64,000 nucleotides of DNA, taken from Oscillospiraceae bacterium. GTDB lineage: Bacteria; Bacillota; Clostridia; Oscillospirales; Acutalibacteraceae. A program made the translations under genes and the position numbers. How positions within the stretch are numbered: position 1 is the stretch's first letter; every line of letters begins with the position of its first letter. The notes beneath the pieces are model-generated. The model made no database searches. It was not told where the DNA came from and worked only from the letters and a program-made list of their open reading frames with translations. The stretch is from assembly GCA_003538135.1 (NCBI GenBank), contig DPOR01000013.1, forward strand, positions 92,968 to 156,967, given 5' to 3'. This document shows, in pieces, positions 26,135 through 35,147 of this stretch.

Positions 26135-26968
26135 ATGAGCCTTAACCCCGAAGATTACAAGGAACCGAGATGCCTGAGCTGCACAGACTTCTATTATCCG
26201 GACGAAAATGCCAATGTGACTCCGATACCCGTTGACCGCGTGGTGGACAGGCTCGATATCCTGCTCTCCCATAACGATATGCCCGCGGCTCGCAGACATC
26301 TGGAATATTGGCTCTCCGAGGCGCGCATGGGCGGCGATAAGCGCGGCGAGCTTGCGGTGCTCAACGAGCTTATGGGGCTCTACCGCAAAATGGGCTTGAA
26401 GGACAAAGCGTTTGAGAGCGCGGAAAAGGCGGATGAGCTTGTAAAAAACTTATCTCTCGGCGGCTCGATAACCGCCGCCACGGTCAGCCTCAATGCAGCC
26501 ACCGTCTGCGAGGCGTTCGACCGCCCGCACGAGGCTCTCGAGCGCTACGGCGAGGCGAAGAGCATATATGAGGACTTTCTGGAGCCCACGGATTCGCGCC
26601 TCGGCGGACTCTATAACAATATGGCGCTCGCGTGCGTGTCGCTCAAGGAATACGACCGCGCGAGGGAGCTCTATCAAAAGGCGATTGAGGTCATGAGCGC
26701 ATTGCCGGGCGGCAAGCCCGAGACGGCGATAACCTATCTCAATCTCGCAAACGCCGCAGAGGCGCAGCAGGGGCTTGAAAACGCTGACGGGTTTATCTCC
26801 GACTGCCTGCAAACGGCGGAGGAGCTTCTGCTCGACGGGTCAAACGCGCAGGACGGAAACTACGCCTTCGTCTGCGAAAAATGCGCCCCCACTTTTGAAT
26901 ATTACGGCTGGTTTATGACAGCCGAAGAACTGAAAAGGAGGTCGGACGGGATATATGAAAGGACTTGA
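26135..26968 (+). CDS. Tetratricopeptide-repeat protein
   Basis: About 277 residues with at least four TPR-like helical pairs, for example NNMALACVSLKEYDRARELY and ITYLNLANAAEAQ. It is a likely protein-interaction scaffold. ATG 26135 (MSLNPEDYKEPRCLSC) is chosen because AAGGAG sits eight bases before it; earlier starts overlap the DUF2461 gene. The downstream DUF4037 gene starts inside its 3' end. In other Clostridia a TPR protein is often next to DUF4037 (from memory), suggesting a functional pair. Confidence 0.78.
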   Translation: MSLNPEDYKEPRCLSCTDFYYPDENANVTPIPVDRVVDRLDILLSHNDMPAARRHLEYWLSEARMGGDKRGELAVLNELMGLYRKMGLKDKAFESAEKADELVKNLSLGGSITAATVSLNAATVCEAFDRPHEALERYGEAKSIYEDFLEPTDSRLGGLYNNMALACVSLKEYDRARELYQKAIEVMSALPGGKPETAITYLNLANAAEAQQGLENADGFISDCLQTAEELLLDGSNAQDGNYAFVCEKCAPTFEYYGWFMTAEELKRRSDGIYERT

Positions 26969-27890
26969 GCTTTCAAAAAGGTTTTATGAAACCTACGGCG
27001 CGCCGATGCTTAGCGAGAAGTTCCCCGAGCTTGAGGATAAGCTTGCCATAGGTCTTGTCGGCGACGGCTCGGAGTGCTTCGGCTATGACGACGATATCTC
27101 GCGCGACCATGATTTTGAACCGGGCTTCTGCATTTTTGTTCCGGATGATATCGACAGCCGCACGGAGTTTCGGCTCGAGCGCGCCTATGCGAAGCTCCCC
27201 AAGAGCTTTGAGGGCGTGGACAGGCTTAAAATAAGTCCCGTCGGCGGCAGCCGCCACGGAGTGATAAAAACGGGCGACTTCTATTTGGCAAAAACCGGCT
27301 CGCGCACGGGCTTTACTACCCTTGAGCAGTGGATGACCGTGCCCGACAGCTGCCTTGCCGCGGCGACAAACGGCGAGGTTTTCCGCGACGGTCTCGGCGA
27401 GTTTTCGCGCATACGCCGGGCTTTTCTCGATATGCCGCAGGATGTCCGGCTGAAGAAGCTTGCGGGTCATCTGATAATGGCGGCGCAGGCGGGACAGTAT
27501 AATTTCAAGCGCTGTATGTCCCACGGCGAGACGGGCGGCGCTCAGCTCTCCATGATAGAGTTTGCCGATCACGCCATGTCTGCGGTATTCCTGCTCAACA
27601 GAAAATACCGTCCGTTTTATAAATGGACGTTCAGAGCCATGCGCGAGCTTGAAAAGCTCTCGGAGCTTGCCGATACATTTGAATTTCTTATATCGTCGGA
27701 CAATGAGCCCGCGACCGCGTCTGCAAAGGCCGACATAGTCGAGGACATAGCCTCGATGATAATAACGGAGCTTCAAAATCGGGGGCTGACGGACGCCGTA
27801 TGCGGCGACCTCGAAAAGCACGCCTATTCCGTTAACGACAAAATTGCCTCCGCGAAGCTCAGAACAGTGCATATTATGGCGGGAGTGTGA
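26955..27890 (+). CDS. DUF4037 nucleotidyltransferase-like protein
   Basis: 311 residues. The N-terminal part has the GDGSECFGYDDDISRDHDFE motif, the G-S-x(n)-D-x-D pattern of a nucleotidyltransferase fold, followed by an all-helical C-terminal domain typical of DUF4037. It may modify a small molecule or protein with a nucleotide; the substrate is unknown. Its start lies 14 bases before the end of the TPR gene, with AAAAGGAGG inside that gene as ribosome site. Confidence 0.83.
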   Translation: MKGLELSKRFYETYGAPMLSEKFPELEDKLAIGLVGDGSECFGYDDDISRDHDFEPGFCIFVPDDIDSRTEFRLERAYAKLPKSFEGVDRLKISPVGGSRHGVIKTGDFYLAKTGSRTGFTTLEQWMTVPDSCLAAATNGEVFRDGLGEFSRIRRAFLDMPQDVRLKKLAGHLIMAAQAGQYNFKRCMSHGETGGAQLSMIEFADHAMSAVFLLNRKYRPFYKWTFRAMRELEKLSELADTFEFLISSDNEPATASAKADIVEDIASMIITELQNRGLTDAVCGDLEKHAYSVNDKIASAKLRTVHIMAGV

Positions 27891-27894
27891 TTTT

Positions 27895-28365
27895 ATGACA
27901 AAGACAAATGCAATGCGAATACTCGACAGAGCGAAGATAAAATACGAGGTGCTCGAATATGACTACGACGAGAGCGATTTAAGCGGAGTCCATGCGGCGG
28001 CCGCGCTCTCGCTCGACCCGAAGCAGGTATTTAAAACCCTTGTCACGCGCGGGGGAAAGAGCGGACTTTTTGTGTTCTGCATCCCCGTCGGCGCGGAGCT
28101 CGATCTCAAAAAGAGTGCTAAATGCGCGGGAGTCAAGAGCCTTGAGATGATCCACGTCAAGGAGCTTATTTCATTGACGGGCTATATGCGCGGCGGCTGC
28201 TCGCCGATAGGCATGAAAAAGCAGTATCCGACGTTTATAGACTCGACCGCAGCCGATTACGAAAAGATATATGTCAGCGCAGGTCAGCGCGGACTCCAGC
28301 TCTGCCTCAACCCGCAGGAGCTTGCCGCTTTTGTCAAAGCGGATTTTTGCGATGTCACAAATTAA
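27895..28365 (+). CDS. ybaK: Cys-tRNA(Pro)/Cys-tRNA(Cys) deacylase, YbaK type
   Basis: About 156 residues. It removes cysteine wrongly or excessively charged on tRNA. The family markers are the N-terminal helix KTNAMRILDRAKIKYEV, the KTLVTRG segment with the catalytic Lys and the SPIGMKKQYPTFID loop. ATG 27895 starts five bases after the previous stop. It is the last gene of the eight-gene operon that begins at 21357. Confidence 0.9.
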   Translation: MTKTNAMRILDRAKIKYEVLEYDYDESDLSGVHAAAALSLDPKQVFKTLVTRGGKSGLFVFCIPVGAELDLKKSAKCAGVKSLEMIHVKELISLTGYMRGGCSPIGMKKQYPTFIDSTAADYEKIYVSAGQRGLQLCLNPQELAAFVKADFCDVTN

Positions 28366-28447
28366 CTTTATTAATCCACACAATTGTTAAGGATATAATA
28401 AATGTTGTATTTTTATGTAGAAAAGTATGTTATTTTTCATTTTCTTA

Positions 28448-28480
28448 TGATATAATATATTGAATTGCATATTGAATTGC
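28448..28480 (+). promoter_or_regulatory. Extended -10 promoter with tandem 12-mer at the transcription start
   Basis: TGATATAAT (28448-28456) is a TGn-extended -10. Right after it the 12-mer ATATTGAATTGC occurs twice in tandem (28457-28468 and 28469-28480). A small GTAGC/GCTAC hairpin (28483-28487 with 28494-28498) follows in the leader of the ligase gene. Confidence 0.6.
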
Positions 28481-28532
28481 CAGTAGCTTTTGCGCTACGG
28501 TTGGACTTATAACGAAAAAATATCTTTAAATT

Positions 28533-29792
28533 ATGGCAGAGTTTAGGGACGGAAAACTGAAAATAGACTCGAAACGGTCTGCGTTGGAGGCGTTGCTTGA
28601 CATTTCCATCGTCGCAATGCTCACCGTTCTGTTTGCGTTTAACAAGCAGGTAGAGGGAGAGAACTATATCTATTACATCACATTTTTTGCGGTAATAGGT
28701 CTAAGTTTTCTTGTGAATATACTCGGCAGAGCCACCGTCTCCGTAAAGCTGCCGACGATATGGTACGGCGTGTTCATCGTTCTCTGCGCGCTCTCATCGG
28801 TCTGGGCTCTCTATGACCCGAATTTATCCTTGAGATATATCTCGAGAATGGTTCAGGTCCTGTTCATATGCTTCTGCATTACCCTCTATATAAAAACGCG
28901 CGAGGATTTTGAGCGCTTTACAATGCTCTTTACGGCGGCTGTAATGATAATGATTTTTTCCGTATTTGTCAGAACGCCGTATGCCCTGTGGTTTTCGGGC
29001 TTCTTCGGGCGCATAAACAACGAAAATGTTACGGGCAACAACATAAACACGCTCGCTTATATCTGCGTCGTCGCCGTGGCGATATCGTTTTGCAAGGCAT
29101 ACTATTATAAGAAACGCGCCTACTATCTCTGCACGGCGTTTGAGCTGCTCTATATAGTTCTCTCGTCGTCGAGAAAAGCTCTTTTTATCGTGGCGTTTTT
29201 GCTCTTTGCCATGCTGATATTCTATGTCAACAAGCGCTTTTATCTTTTGAGGCTTGCTCTGATGATTGCTGCTGCCGTCGGCATAGCAATAGCGTTTTTG
29301 AAGGTTCCGGCGCTCTATAACGCGGCGGGCTTCAGGCTCGAAAAAATGCTGAATTATATTGTCAATAACGATACCATGGCCGACGGAAGCCTTGCGCTGC
29401 GAAAGGGCTTCGGCGAGATATCCTCGCAGATATTCTATTCTCATCCGATTATCGGTATCGGACTTGCCAATAACGCTCATCCGATAGAACAGGCCTACGG
29501 GCTTTCCGTCTATGCTCACAATAACTATCTCGAGCTGGCGTCGGGACTCGGAATCGTCGGACTGATAACATATTATTGGTATTATATATATCTTCTTGTC
29601 GGCTTGGGCCGCAGAGCCTATAGGGGCGAGAGACTATGCGTTACGATGTTTCTTCTGCTTGCGGCAACGGCCGTGGGTGAGACTACGATAGTCTCGTATT
29701 ACGATTACAATGTTCAAATTATGCTGACTCTGTGCTTCTGCGCGATGAAGCTCAAGGACGAAAAAAAGAAAACATATATGAATCTTGAATGA
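28533..29792 (+). CDS. O-antigen ligase/polymerase-like membrane protein
   Basis: 419 residues with about eleven membrane segments. The Wzy_C-type signature lies in the long extracytoplasmic loop near residues 285-335 (IGIGLANNAHPIEQ and VYAHNNYLELASGLGIVG). It polymerises or ligates surface polysaccharide on the outer face of the membrane. ATG 28533 has no Shine-Dalgarno sequence in front (ATATCTTTAAATT), unlike all neighbours. The UDP-sugar dehydrogenase gene follows 13 nt downstream. Confidence 0.85.
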   Translation: MAEFRDGKLKIDSKRSALEALLDISIVAMLTVLFAFNKQVEGENYIYYITFFAVIGLSFLVNILGRATVSVKLPTIWYGVFIVLCALSSVWALYDPNLSLRYISRMVQVLFICFCITLYIKTREDFERFTMLFTAAVMIMIFSVFVRTPYALWFSGFFGRINNENVTGNNINTLAYICVVAVAISFCKAYYYKKRAYYLCTAFELLYIVLSSSRKALFIVAFLLFAMLIFYVNKRFYLLRLALMIAAAVGIAIAFLKVPALYNAAGFRLEKMLNYIVNNDTMADGSLALRKGFGEISSQIFYSHPIIGIGLANNAHPIEQAYGLSVYAHNNYLELASGLGIVGLITYYWYYIYLLVGLGRRAYRGERLCVTMFLLLAATAVGETTIVSYYDYNVQIMLTLCFCAMKLKDEKKKTYMNLE

Positions 29793-29805
29793 GGGTGCGT
29801 CTGTT

Positions 29806-31110
29806 ATGAAAATCGCCGTTGCGGGCGTGGGCTATGTGGGACTTGTTACCGCAGTCACTCTTGCCGATATCGGGCACGATGTAATCTGCCTCGATATAGA
29901 CAAAAACAAACTGAAAATGCTCAATGAGGGAGTCTCTCCCATCTATGAATACGGTCTCGAGGAGCTTATGCTCAAAAACCGCGAGCGTCTCACATTTACG
30001 GACGATGTGACGAGGTACGCCGAGGCGCAGGTCATTATTATAGGCGTCGGAACTCCCGAAAAAGAGGACGGCTCCGCCGACCTCGGTGCGGTGTTCGCCG
30101 TTGCGGACAGTGTGGCCGACAATTGCAGCGACGAAACGGTTGTGGTCGTCAAATCGACCGTGCCCATAGGCACCTGCGAGAGCGTGCGCTGCAGAATAAG
30201 CGAGCGCCGCCCCGGACTTCGCTTCTACGTTGTCTCGAATCCCGAGTTTCTCTCCCAGGGCACGGCGGTCAGAGATACCTTCAATGCCGACAGAATAGTT
30301 GTCGGTGTGGACAGTGAACAGGCTTTTGAGATTGTCGAAAGAATGTACGCGCCGCTCGAGCTGCCGATAGTCCGCGTCGGCGTGCGAAGCTCCGAGATGA
30401 TAAAATATGCCTCTAATGACTTCCTTGCGCTGAAAATCTCTTATATAAACGAGATAGCCAATTTCTGCGAGATAGTCGGGGCGGATATCGAGGAAGTCGC
30501 GCAGGGAATGGGAATGGACAGAAGAATAGGCTCGAAGTTTCTCAATGCCGGGATAGGCTACGGCGGCAGCTGCTTCCCGAAGGACACAAAGGCGCTCAAT
30601 TTCCAGAGCGACCACGCCGGAGTGAAGCTCAAGACCGTGAAGGCGACTATAGACGTTAACCGCGAGCAGAGGACAAGGCTTATCGACAAGGCACGCAGAT
30701 TTTTTCCGAATTTCAGAGACGTGCGCGTGGCGATAATAGGACTTACCTTCAAACCCGGTACGGACGATTTGCGCGAAGCGCCCGCAAAGCAGAATATAGA
30801 CATACTTCTCAACGAGGGCGCGGACGTAGTTGCGTGGGATCCTCTCGGCGCGGACAATTTCAAGAGCTGCTATCCCGAGTGCAAAATTAAATTTGCCTCG
30901 GATATAGACGAAGCCTTGACAGACGCGGATGTTTGCTTCATAATGACTGAATGGGTGCAGATAGTTGAATATCCGCTCGACAACTACAAAAAATATATGA
31001 AGAAGCCTCTTGTTTTCGACGGCAGGAATTGCTACAGGCTTTCCGATGTTGAAAAGAGCGAAATGTTCTACGATTCAATAGGAAGAAGGATAGTCAATAC
31101 TCTCTTATGA
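29806..31110 (+). CDS. ugd: UDP-glucose 6-dehydrogenase family protein
   Basis: About 434 residues. It oxidises UDP-glucose (or a related UDP-sugar) to the uronic acid for polysaccharide synthesis. Visible are the N-terminal NAD fold VAGVGYVGLVTAV, the SSEMIKYASNDFLALKIS helix, the catalytic Cys about 256 in GYGGSCFPKD and the C-terminal GLTFKPGTDDLREAPA. The start is ATG 29806. It lies between the ligase/polymerase and the tyrosine kinase gene. Confidence 0.92.
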   Translation: MKIAVAGVGYVGLVTAVTLADIGHDVICLDIDKNKLKMLNEGVSPIYEYGLEELMLKNRERLTFTDDVTRYAEAQVIIIGVGTPEKEDGSADLGAVFAVADSVADNCSDETVVVVKSTVPIGTCESVRCRISERRPGLRFYVVSNPEFLSQGTAVRDTFNADRIVVGVDSEQAFEIVERMYAPLELPIVRVGVRSSEMIKYASNDFLALKISYINEIANFCEIVGADIEEVAQGMGMDRRIGSKFLNAGIGYGGSCFPKDTKALNFQSDHAGVKLKTVKATIDVNREQRTRLIDKARRFFPNFRDVRVAIIGLTFKPGTDDLREAPAKQNIDILLNEGADVVAWDPLGADNFKSCYPECKIKFASDIDEALTDADVCFIMTEWVQIVEYPLDNYKKYMKKPLVFDGRNCYRLSDVEKSEMFYDSIGRRIVNTLL

Positions 31111-31136
31111 GATTTGATAAATTGGGGGATAAGTGA

Positions 31137-32678
31137 TTGAACAGGATAGTTAAAAAGGATACCGACAGCGACGGAGTGGAAATAAACATAATGTATGTGT
31201 TCGGCCTTCTTATCAGGAGGCTTTGGCTGCTGATGCTCGTCGGGCTGATAGTCGGCGCGTCCTGCGCCGGGATAACCAAGCTCGTCGAGGAGCCGACTTA
31301 TACATCGAGCATGACCTTTATCGTCAACAACAAGTCCGAGAAGGATCTCTCGTCCTCGGGGGACAATTCCGTCTCCTATAACGATATGTCTGCCTCCGCT
31401 TATATGGCGAACACCTTCGTCCATCTTATGACGGGACGCACCATGTGCAACGCCATAGCCGCCGAGTGCAAGACATATCCCAAGACCGCGGATGAGGTCG
31501 AGGAGATGATAGCCGCGTCCCGCAAGACGGACAGCAGCATTATCGATATGACCGTCACCGCCGGCTCGCCCGAGGAGGCCTATGAGCTCGCGCAGGCCGT
31601 CAAGGATACATATAAGGATGTTGTTCAGGTCTATTCGGGCGGAAGCATTCATCTCTGCGATATGCCCGAGCTCCCGACGGAGCCGGACAAGTCCGTCGGC
31701 ATTACTCGCAACGCCATTATCGGCGCACTTGCGGGTGCGGTCATCTGCGCGCTCATTATAATAATCAGGGATTCCGCGCGCAACACCGTCAGAAGCCAGG
31801 AGGATATCCAGAACAAGCTCCAGCTCAATGTTATCGGCGAGGTGTCGCAGGTGCCCGGCGGCGAGCGCTTCTATAAGAAGTCCGCCCACGGAGACAGGGA
31901 GCTGCTGATAACCGATAAGGCCTGCGGCTTCGCGTTTATCGAGACCTATAAGGCGATGCGCACGAAGCTCGAGCTTCTCAACGGCAGACGCGGCTACAAG
32001 AGCTTTGTTATTTCGAGCGCAGGAGCCAACGAGGGCAAGACGACGGTCGCCGTCAACCTCTCTCTCGCTCTCGCACAAAACGGTTATTCCGTCCTGCTCA
32101 TTGACGCAGACCTCAGAAAGCCGTCCGTGCTCAAGAATCTCGGTATAACAAATATTTCAGGCAACGGTATAGCCGATGTTGTCGGCAGGGTTAAAAATTC
32201 GAGCGATGCGATAAAATATATTGAAAAGTATAAGATTTTTGTCCTTGCGGGCGATGAGTGCATAGCGGATCCGACCGAGGTGCTCTCGAACGCCAAGACG
32301 GGCGAATTTATCGCGGCGGCAAAGGAGAAGTTCGACTATATCATTATCGATACGCCTCCCGCCGGAATAGTCGCGGACGCAGCTATCTGCGCCAAATATA
32401 CGGATTCGTCAATCTTCGTTATCCGTGAGGACAGGTTCCCCGTGCCCGCGATACTCGAGGCTGTCAGCGACCTCACTCAGGGCGGAACCGACCTTGCCGG
32501 CTGCGTCTACAATATCTCGACCGACCGCAGCAGGGGCGGCTACGGCAGCTATTCCGTCTCGCGCCGCAGATACGGCTACGGCTACGGCAGGCATTACGGA
32601 TACGGCTACGGCAAGCACTACGGTTACGGCTACGGCTACGGCGGTCATGCCGGCTCGCGTGACAAGAAAGATAAATAA
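31137..32678 (+). CDS. Fused chain-length regulator and bacterial tyrosine kinase (Wzc/CpsCD-like)
   Basis: 513 residues. A Wzz domain with membrane segments at about 20-42 and 190-212 is followed by a BY-kinase with Walker A (AGANEGKTTV), Walker A' (LLIDADLRKPS) and Walker B (YIIIDTPPAG). In most Gram-positives these are two proteins, here they are one. The tail (about 470-505) repeats GYGYGRHY and GYGYGKHY units, a Tyr cluster for autophosphorylation. It controls polymer length and export. The start is TTG 31137 behind GGGGGAT. Confidence 0.9.
   Translation: MNRIVKKDTDSDGVEINIMYVFGLLIRRLWLLMLVGLIVGASCAGITKLVEEPTYTSSMTFIVNNKSEKDLSSSGDNSVSYNDMSASAYMANTFVHLMTGRTMCNAIAAECKTYPKTADEVEEMIAASRKTDSSIIDMTVTAGSPEEAYELAQAVKDTYKDVVQVYSGGSIHLCDMPELPTEPDKSVGITRNAIIGALAGAVICALIIIIRDSARNTVRSQEDIQNKLQLNVIGEVSQVPGGERFYKKSAHGDRELLITDKACGFAFIETYKAMRTKLELLNGRRGYKSFVISSAGANEGKTTVAVNLSLALAQNGYSVLLIDADLRKPSVLKNLGITNISGNGIADVVGRVKNSSDAIKYIEKYKIFVLAGDECIADPTEVLSNAKTGEFIAAAKEKFDYIIIDTPPAGIVADAAICAKYTDSSIFVIREDRFPVPAILEAVSDLTQGGTDLAGCVYNISTDRSRGGYGSYSVSRRRYGYGYGRHYGYGYGKHYGYGYGYGGHAGSRDKKDK
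32565..32645 (+). repeat. Tandem repeat coding the Tyr-rich kinase tail
   Basis: Short TACGGCTACGGC units, with variants, encode repeated Gly-Tyr pairs and GYGYG(R/K)HY blocks. Repeat-length change would alter the number of phosphorylatable Tyr residues. Confidence 0.75.
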
Positions 32679-32689
32679 ACAAAAAAATT

Positions 32690-32726
32690 ATCGACCTTCG
32701 GTTTACGAATCGAAGGTCGATTTTTT
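32690..32726 (+). terminator. Bidirectional terminator between kinase and GH89 units
   Basis: 11-bp perfect stem (32690-32700 with 32711-32721), flanked by an A-run and a T-run, between converging genes. Confidence 0.92.
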
Positions 32727-32895
32727 ATCTTTTCGGCACTCCCTGCGGGAACATCAGCTTTTTCAGATCGCCCGCGCTCTTATCGCGCTGAGCCTCGGAT
32801 ATCGCCCCGTGCTCAAAGAGCGTGTCGAGCATTTTTATCTGTCGCTCGTAGAGGTCTAATTTGTCTCCGCCCTTTCTCTGCGGCTGAACGCTCAT
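32725..32895 (-). CDS. Small protein of 56 residues coupled to the GH89 gene
   Basis: Starts ATG 32895 inside the stop of the GH89 gene (ATGA overlap) and stops at 32725 in the terminator. It reads MSVQPQRKGGDKLDLYERQI, then a helical stretch LDTLFEHGAISEAQRDKSAGD, cut here as LDTLFEHGAISEAQRDK, and ends FPQGVPKR. The composition is that of a real soluble helical protein. The pattern of a short helix pair with GAISEAQ resembles SHOCT-like tails, which is only a suggestion. No family is recognised. Confidence 0.7.
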   Translation of the reverse strand: MSVQPQRKGGDKLDLYERQIKMLDTLFEHGAISEAQRDKSAGDLKKLMFPQGVPKR

Positions 32896-35012
32896 GCCTG
32901 AACACCTCTTATCGTCGGCGCATAGAAGTCAAACAGCTCGCGCGCGACCTCGAGCGTGTCCTCCTCGGAGGGCTGCTCGGGCTTGTAGGTCGAGAGCCAC
33001 TTGTTCTCGAATTTTTCAACGCTCCTGTAGAAAGACGTTCCGTCAAAGTCCTCGCGGTCGTTGTGGCGGCGCTTTGTGGCTGTAAATGTGCATTTGCGCT
33101 TTTTGAAATCTATCGCCATCTGCTCAAAGAACGAATACCAGCGCGGAAGATACAGGGTCTTTATCATGCCGCCCCACTCCTTCCATGCGTAGTCGTAGAG
33201 CTGCGACGAACGTGCGGGACCCCAAATGGTCAGCATATAGAGCTCATTGAGCTCGAAATTCTGTCTGTCCTTGTCGGTGCAGGCGTAGGCGTTTGCCTGC
33301 CTCACGTGCTCGCCGAGCGTCAGCTCCGGGCGGGTCATGAGCAGCCTGTCAACGTCCTCAAGCAGGCGCACGAAAGCGTTGACGCTCTTTTCGAACAGGG
33401 CGATGTTCTTGCTGTCGAATGCGCGGATGCTGCTCTTATAGAGCTCTTTTGCGTAGTTGCTGAGCACCTGGCGCGTCAGGTCGCAGACATCGAAACGGTA
33501 GCCGTCCGTGTCGGCGTGCCGAGCCTTGAGCAGGTTTTCAAGCGCGTCAAGCAGTTTTTTGTTGTCGTATCTCAGCTCGAACACATCATTCGGAGCGGTG
33601 TGGCGCTGCTCGTATGCAGGGCGGGCGCAGATTATCGACGCGGTCTCGCGCCCCGTGCAGCTCTTGCTGTAGCAGGTCTCATGCATACCCTTGACCGCCT
33701 CAAAGAGGCACTCCTCGTCGCTGCCGTAGCGGCGGAGGGCGTAGGCCTTGAGCCACGGGTCAAGTTCGGGTCTGTCGCTTCGCGTGAGCATATCCGAGGC
33801 GAGGTCGAAGTAGAGCGGGTTTTGGAAGATACCCTCCATGAAAAGTCCCGTGCCGACTATGTTCGGATATTTCTCTTTTTCTTTCGTAAATTTATTTTCG
33901 GCAAGGGCGTCTATCGAGCCGTGGAGAGTATTTCTGTCGCCGAAGTTGTTGAGTGTGCCGCTGATGAAATTATATCCCCAGAAGCCGTCGGTCGCTTCGC
34001 ATTTGCTGCCGTCAATGTCGAGAATGAGGAGCTTGTCTTTGTCGACTGCCTTGACTATCTGCTCGCGCAGTGACCATGCCTGCATGACCCAGACGGCCTG
34101 CGAGTCGAATGACGTGTACAGCTCCGAAATAGCCTTTCCGACGTTTTGAAGATATTTGTCGCCCTTTATCGGGGGCTTGTTCTCGTGGAACGGGTCGCAG
34201 GCGTAGTAGTGGTGCGCGCCGAAGAGCTGGCGCTGCTTTTCGAGCAGAGCGAGCCCGAATTTTTTGAAATTCCTGTCGAGGGGATCTATTTGATAGGTCA
34301 CGGGGAAGCCGCACCACGACGGGACATTGTAGGCGTTTGTGCGCGGAAGCACGCGGAGGATAGTTGACGGCACCTGACCCGAGCAGCCCTGCTGAATCGG
34401 GGTCATGCCGAGCTCAAGCTCGCGGTTGATTATCTTCTTTCCGAGCTCGAGGCGCTTGTCAACATATCCCTTGTCTGTCAGGCTGAAATAGCTGTCGAGA
34501 TTGCCCATGAGCTGCCACGGAAAATATGCCGGGCCGCTTATGAAATTCAACGCGCCGTCGTCTGTGTAGCCGAGGTCGCGCAGGGTATAAAAGAGCACCG
34601 CCTCGTAGCCGACTATGCTCAGCGGCATATTTATTCCGCGCATAGCCATGTAGTCTATCTCGCGCTCCCAGCGCTCCCAATCCCACCAGCGGGCGGAATA
34701 CGAAAACGTGCAGTAGTTCATGTAGGCGCGTTTATCCTGCTCGATTATGCGAACGGTCTTGCCGTTTGGCAGGGGAGCGTCGGTGATATTGCCTATCCTG
34801 TCGTTGCCGCAGTGTGCAAGGTTTACATTGCAGCAGTCCTTCAGGTATCTGTAATATGCCATGGCAAGGCTTATCTTGCAGTCTCCGCGCAGAACTATTT
34901 TGCCGTCGCGGGCTTCTATCTCGTAAAAGCTTTTGCCCTCGCGCCTGTCCTCAATTTCGAGCGCGAATCTGTCGGCTATTTCCGGTGTGTTTCTTTTAAT
35001 CAGCTCTTGCAT
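32892..35012 (-). CDS. GH89 alpha-N-acetylglucosaminidase
   Basis: 706 residues, related to human NAGLU, removing terminal alpha-linked GlcNAc such as the alpha-1,4-GlcNAc of gland mucin. Family markers are WWDWERWEREIDYMAMRGIN, YFPWQLMGNLDSY, PSWCGFPVTYQIDP and ACDPFHENKPP. Candidate catalytic Glu are about 277 (in PFHEN) and about 393 (in MEGIFQNP). There is no signal peptide, so cytoplasmic action on imported glycans is likely. ATG 35012; the ribosome site CCGGAGGACAA lies upstream. The 56-residue gene overlaps its stop. Confidence 0.92.
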   Translation of the reverse strand: MQELIKRNTPEIADRFALEIEDRREGKSFYEIEARDGKIVLRGDCKISLAMAYYRYLKDCCNVNLAHCGNDRIGNITDAPLPNGKTVRIIEQDKRAYMNYCTFSYSARWWDWERWEREIDYMAMRGINMPLSIVGYEAVLFYTLRDLGYTDDGALNFISGPAYFPWQLMGNLDSYFSLTDKGYVDKRLELGKKIINRELELGMTPIQQGCSGQVPSTILRVLPRTNAYNVPSWCGFPVTYQIDPLDRNFKKFGLALLEKQRQLFGAHHYYACDPFHENKPPIKGDKYLQNVGKAISELYTSFDSQAVWVMQAWSLREQIVKAVDKDKLLILDIDGSKCEATDGFWGYNFISGTLNNFGDRNTLHGSIDALAENKFTKEKEKYPNIVGTGLFMEGIFQNPLYFDLASDMLTRSDRPELDPWLKAYALRRYGSDEECLFEAVKGMHETCYSKSCTGRETASIICARPAYEQRHTAPNDVFELRYDNKKLLDALENLLKARHADTDGYRFDVCDLTRQVLSNYAKELYKSSIRAFDSKNIALFEKSVNAFVRLLEDVDRLLMTRPELTLGEHVRQANAYACTDKDRQNFELNELYMLTIWGPARSSQLYDYAWKEWGGMIKTLYLPRWYSFFEQMAIDFKKRKCTFTATKRRHNDREDFDGTSFYRSVEKFENKWLSTYKPEQPSEEDTLEVARELFDFYAPTIRGVQA

Positions 35013-35105
35013 CGGTTTGTCCTCCGGCTTCTTAGTTTATTCTGTATTTTTAAGCGTATTTTCACGCTGAAAAGTCGATTTGTTGAATTAGCGGCGGGGC
35101 TGTTA

Positions 35106-35114
35106 TGTTATAAT
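35106..35114 (+). promoter_or_regulatory. Extended -10 promoter of bioY
   Basis: TGTTATAAT just upstream of the bioY start gives a TGn-extended -10 box. No biotin-repressor palindrome is seen. Confidence 0.45.
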
Positions 35115-35147
35115 CTAATGCGATTGAATTTTTTTGAAGGTGATACC

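Noticed and set aside
35020..35147. Biotin-responsive operator or riboswitch before bioY
   Set aside because: No palindrome of the BirA/BioR type and no known riboswitch fold could be seen, only an extended -10 box.
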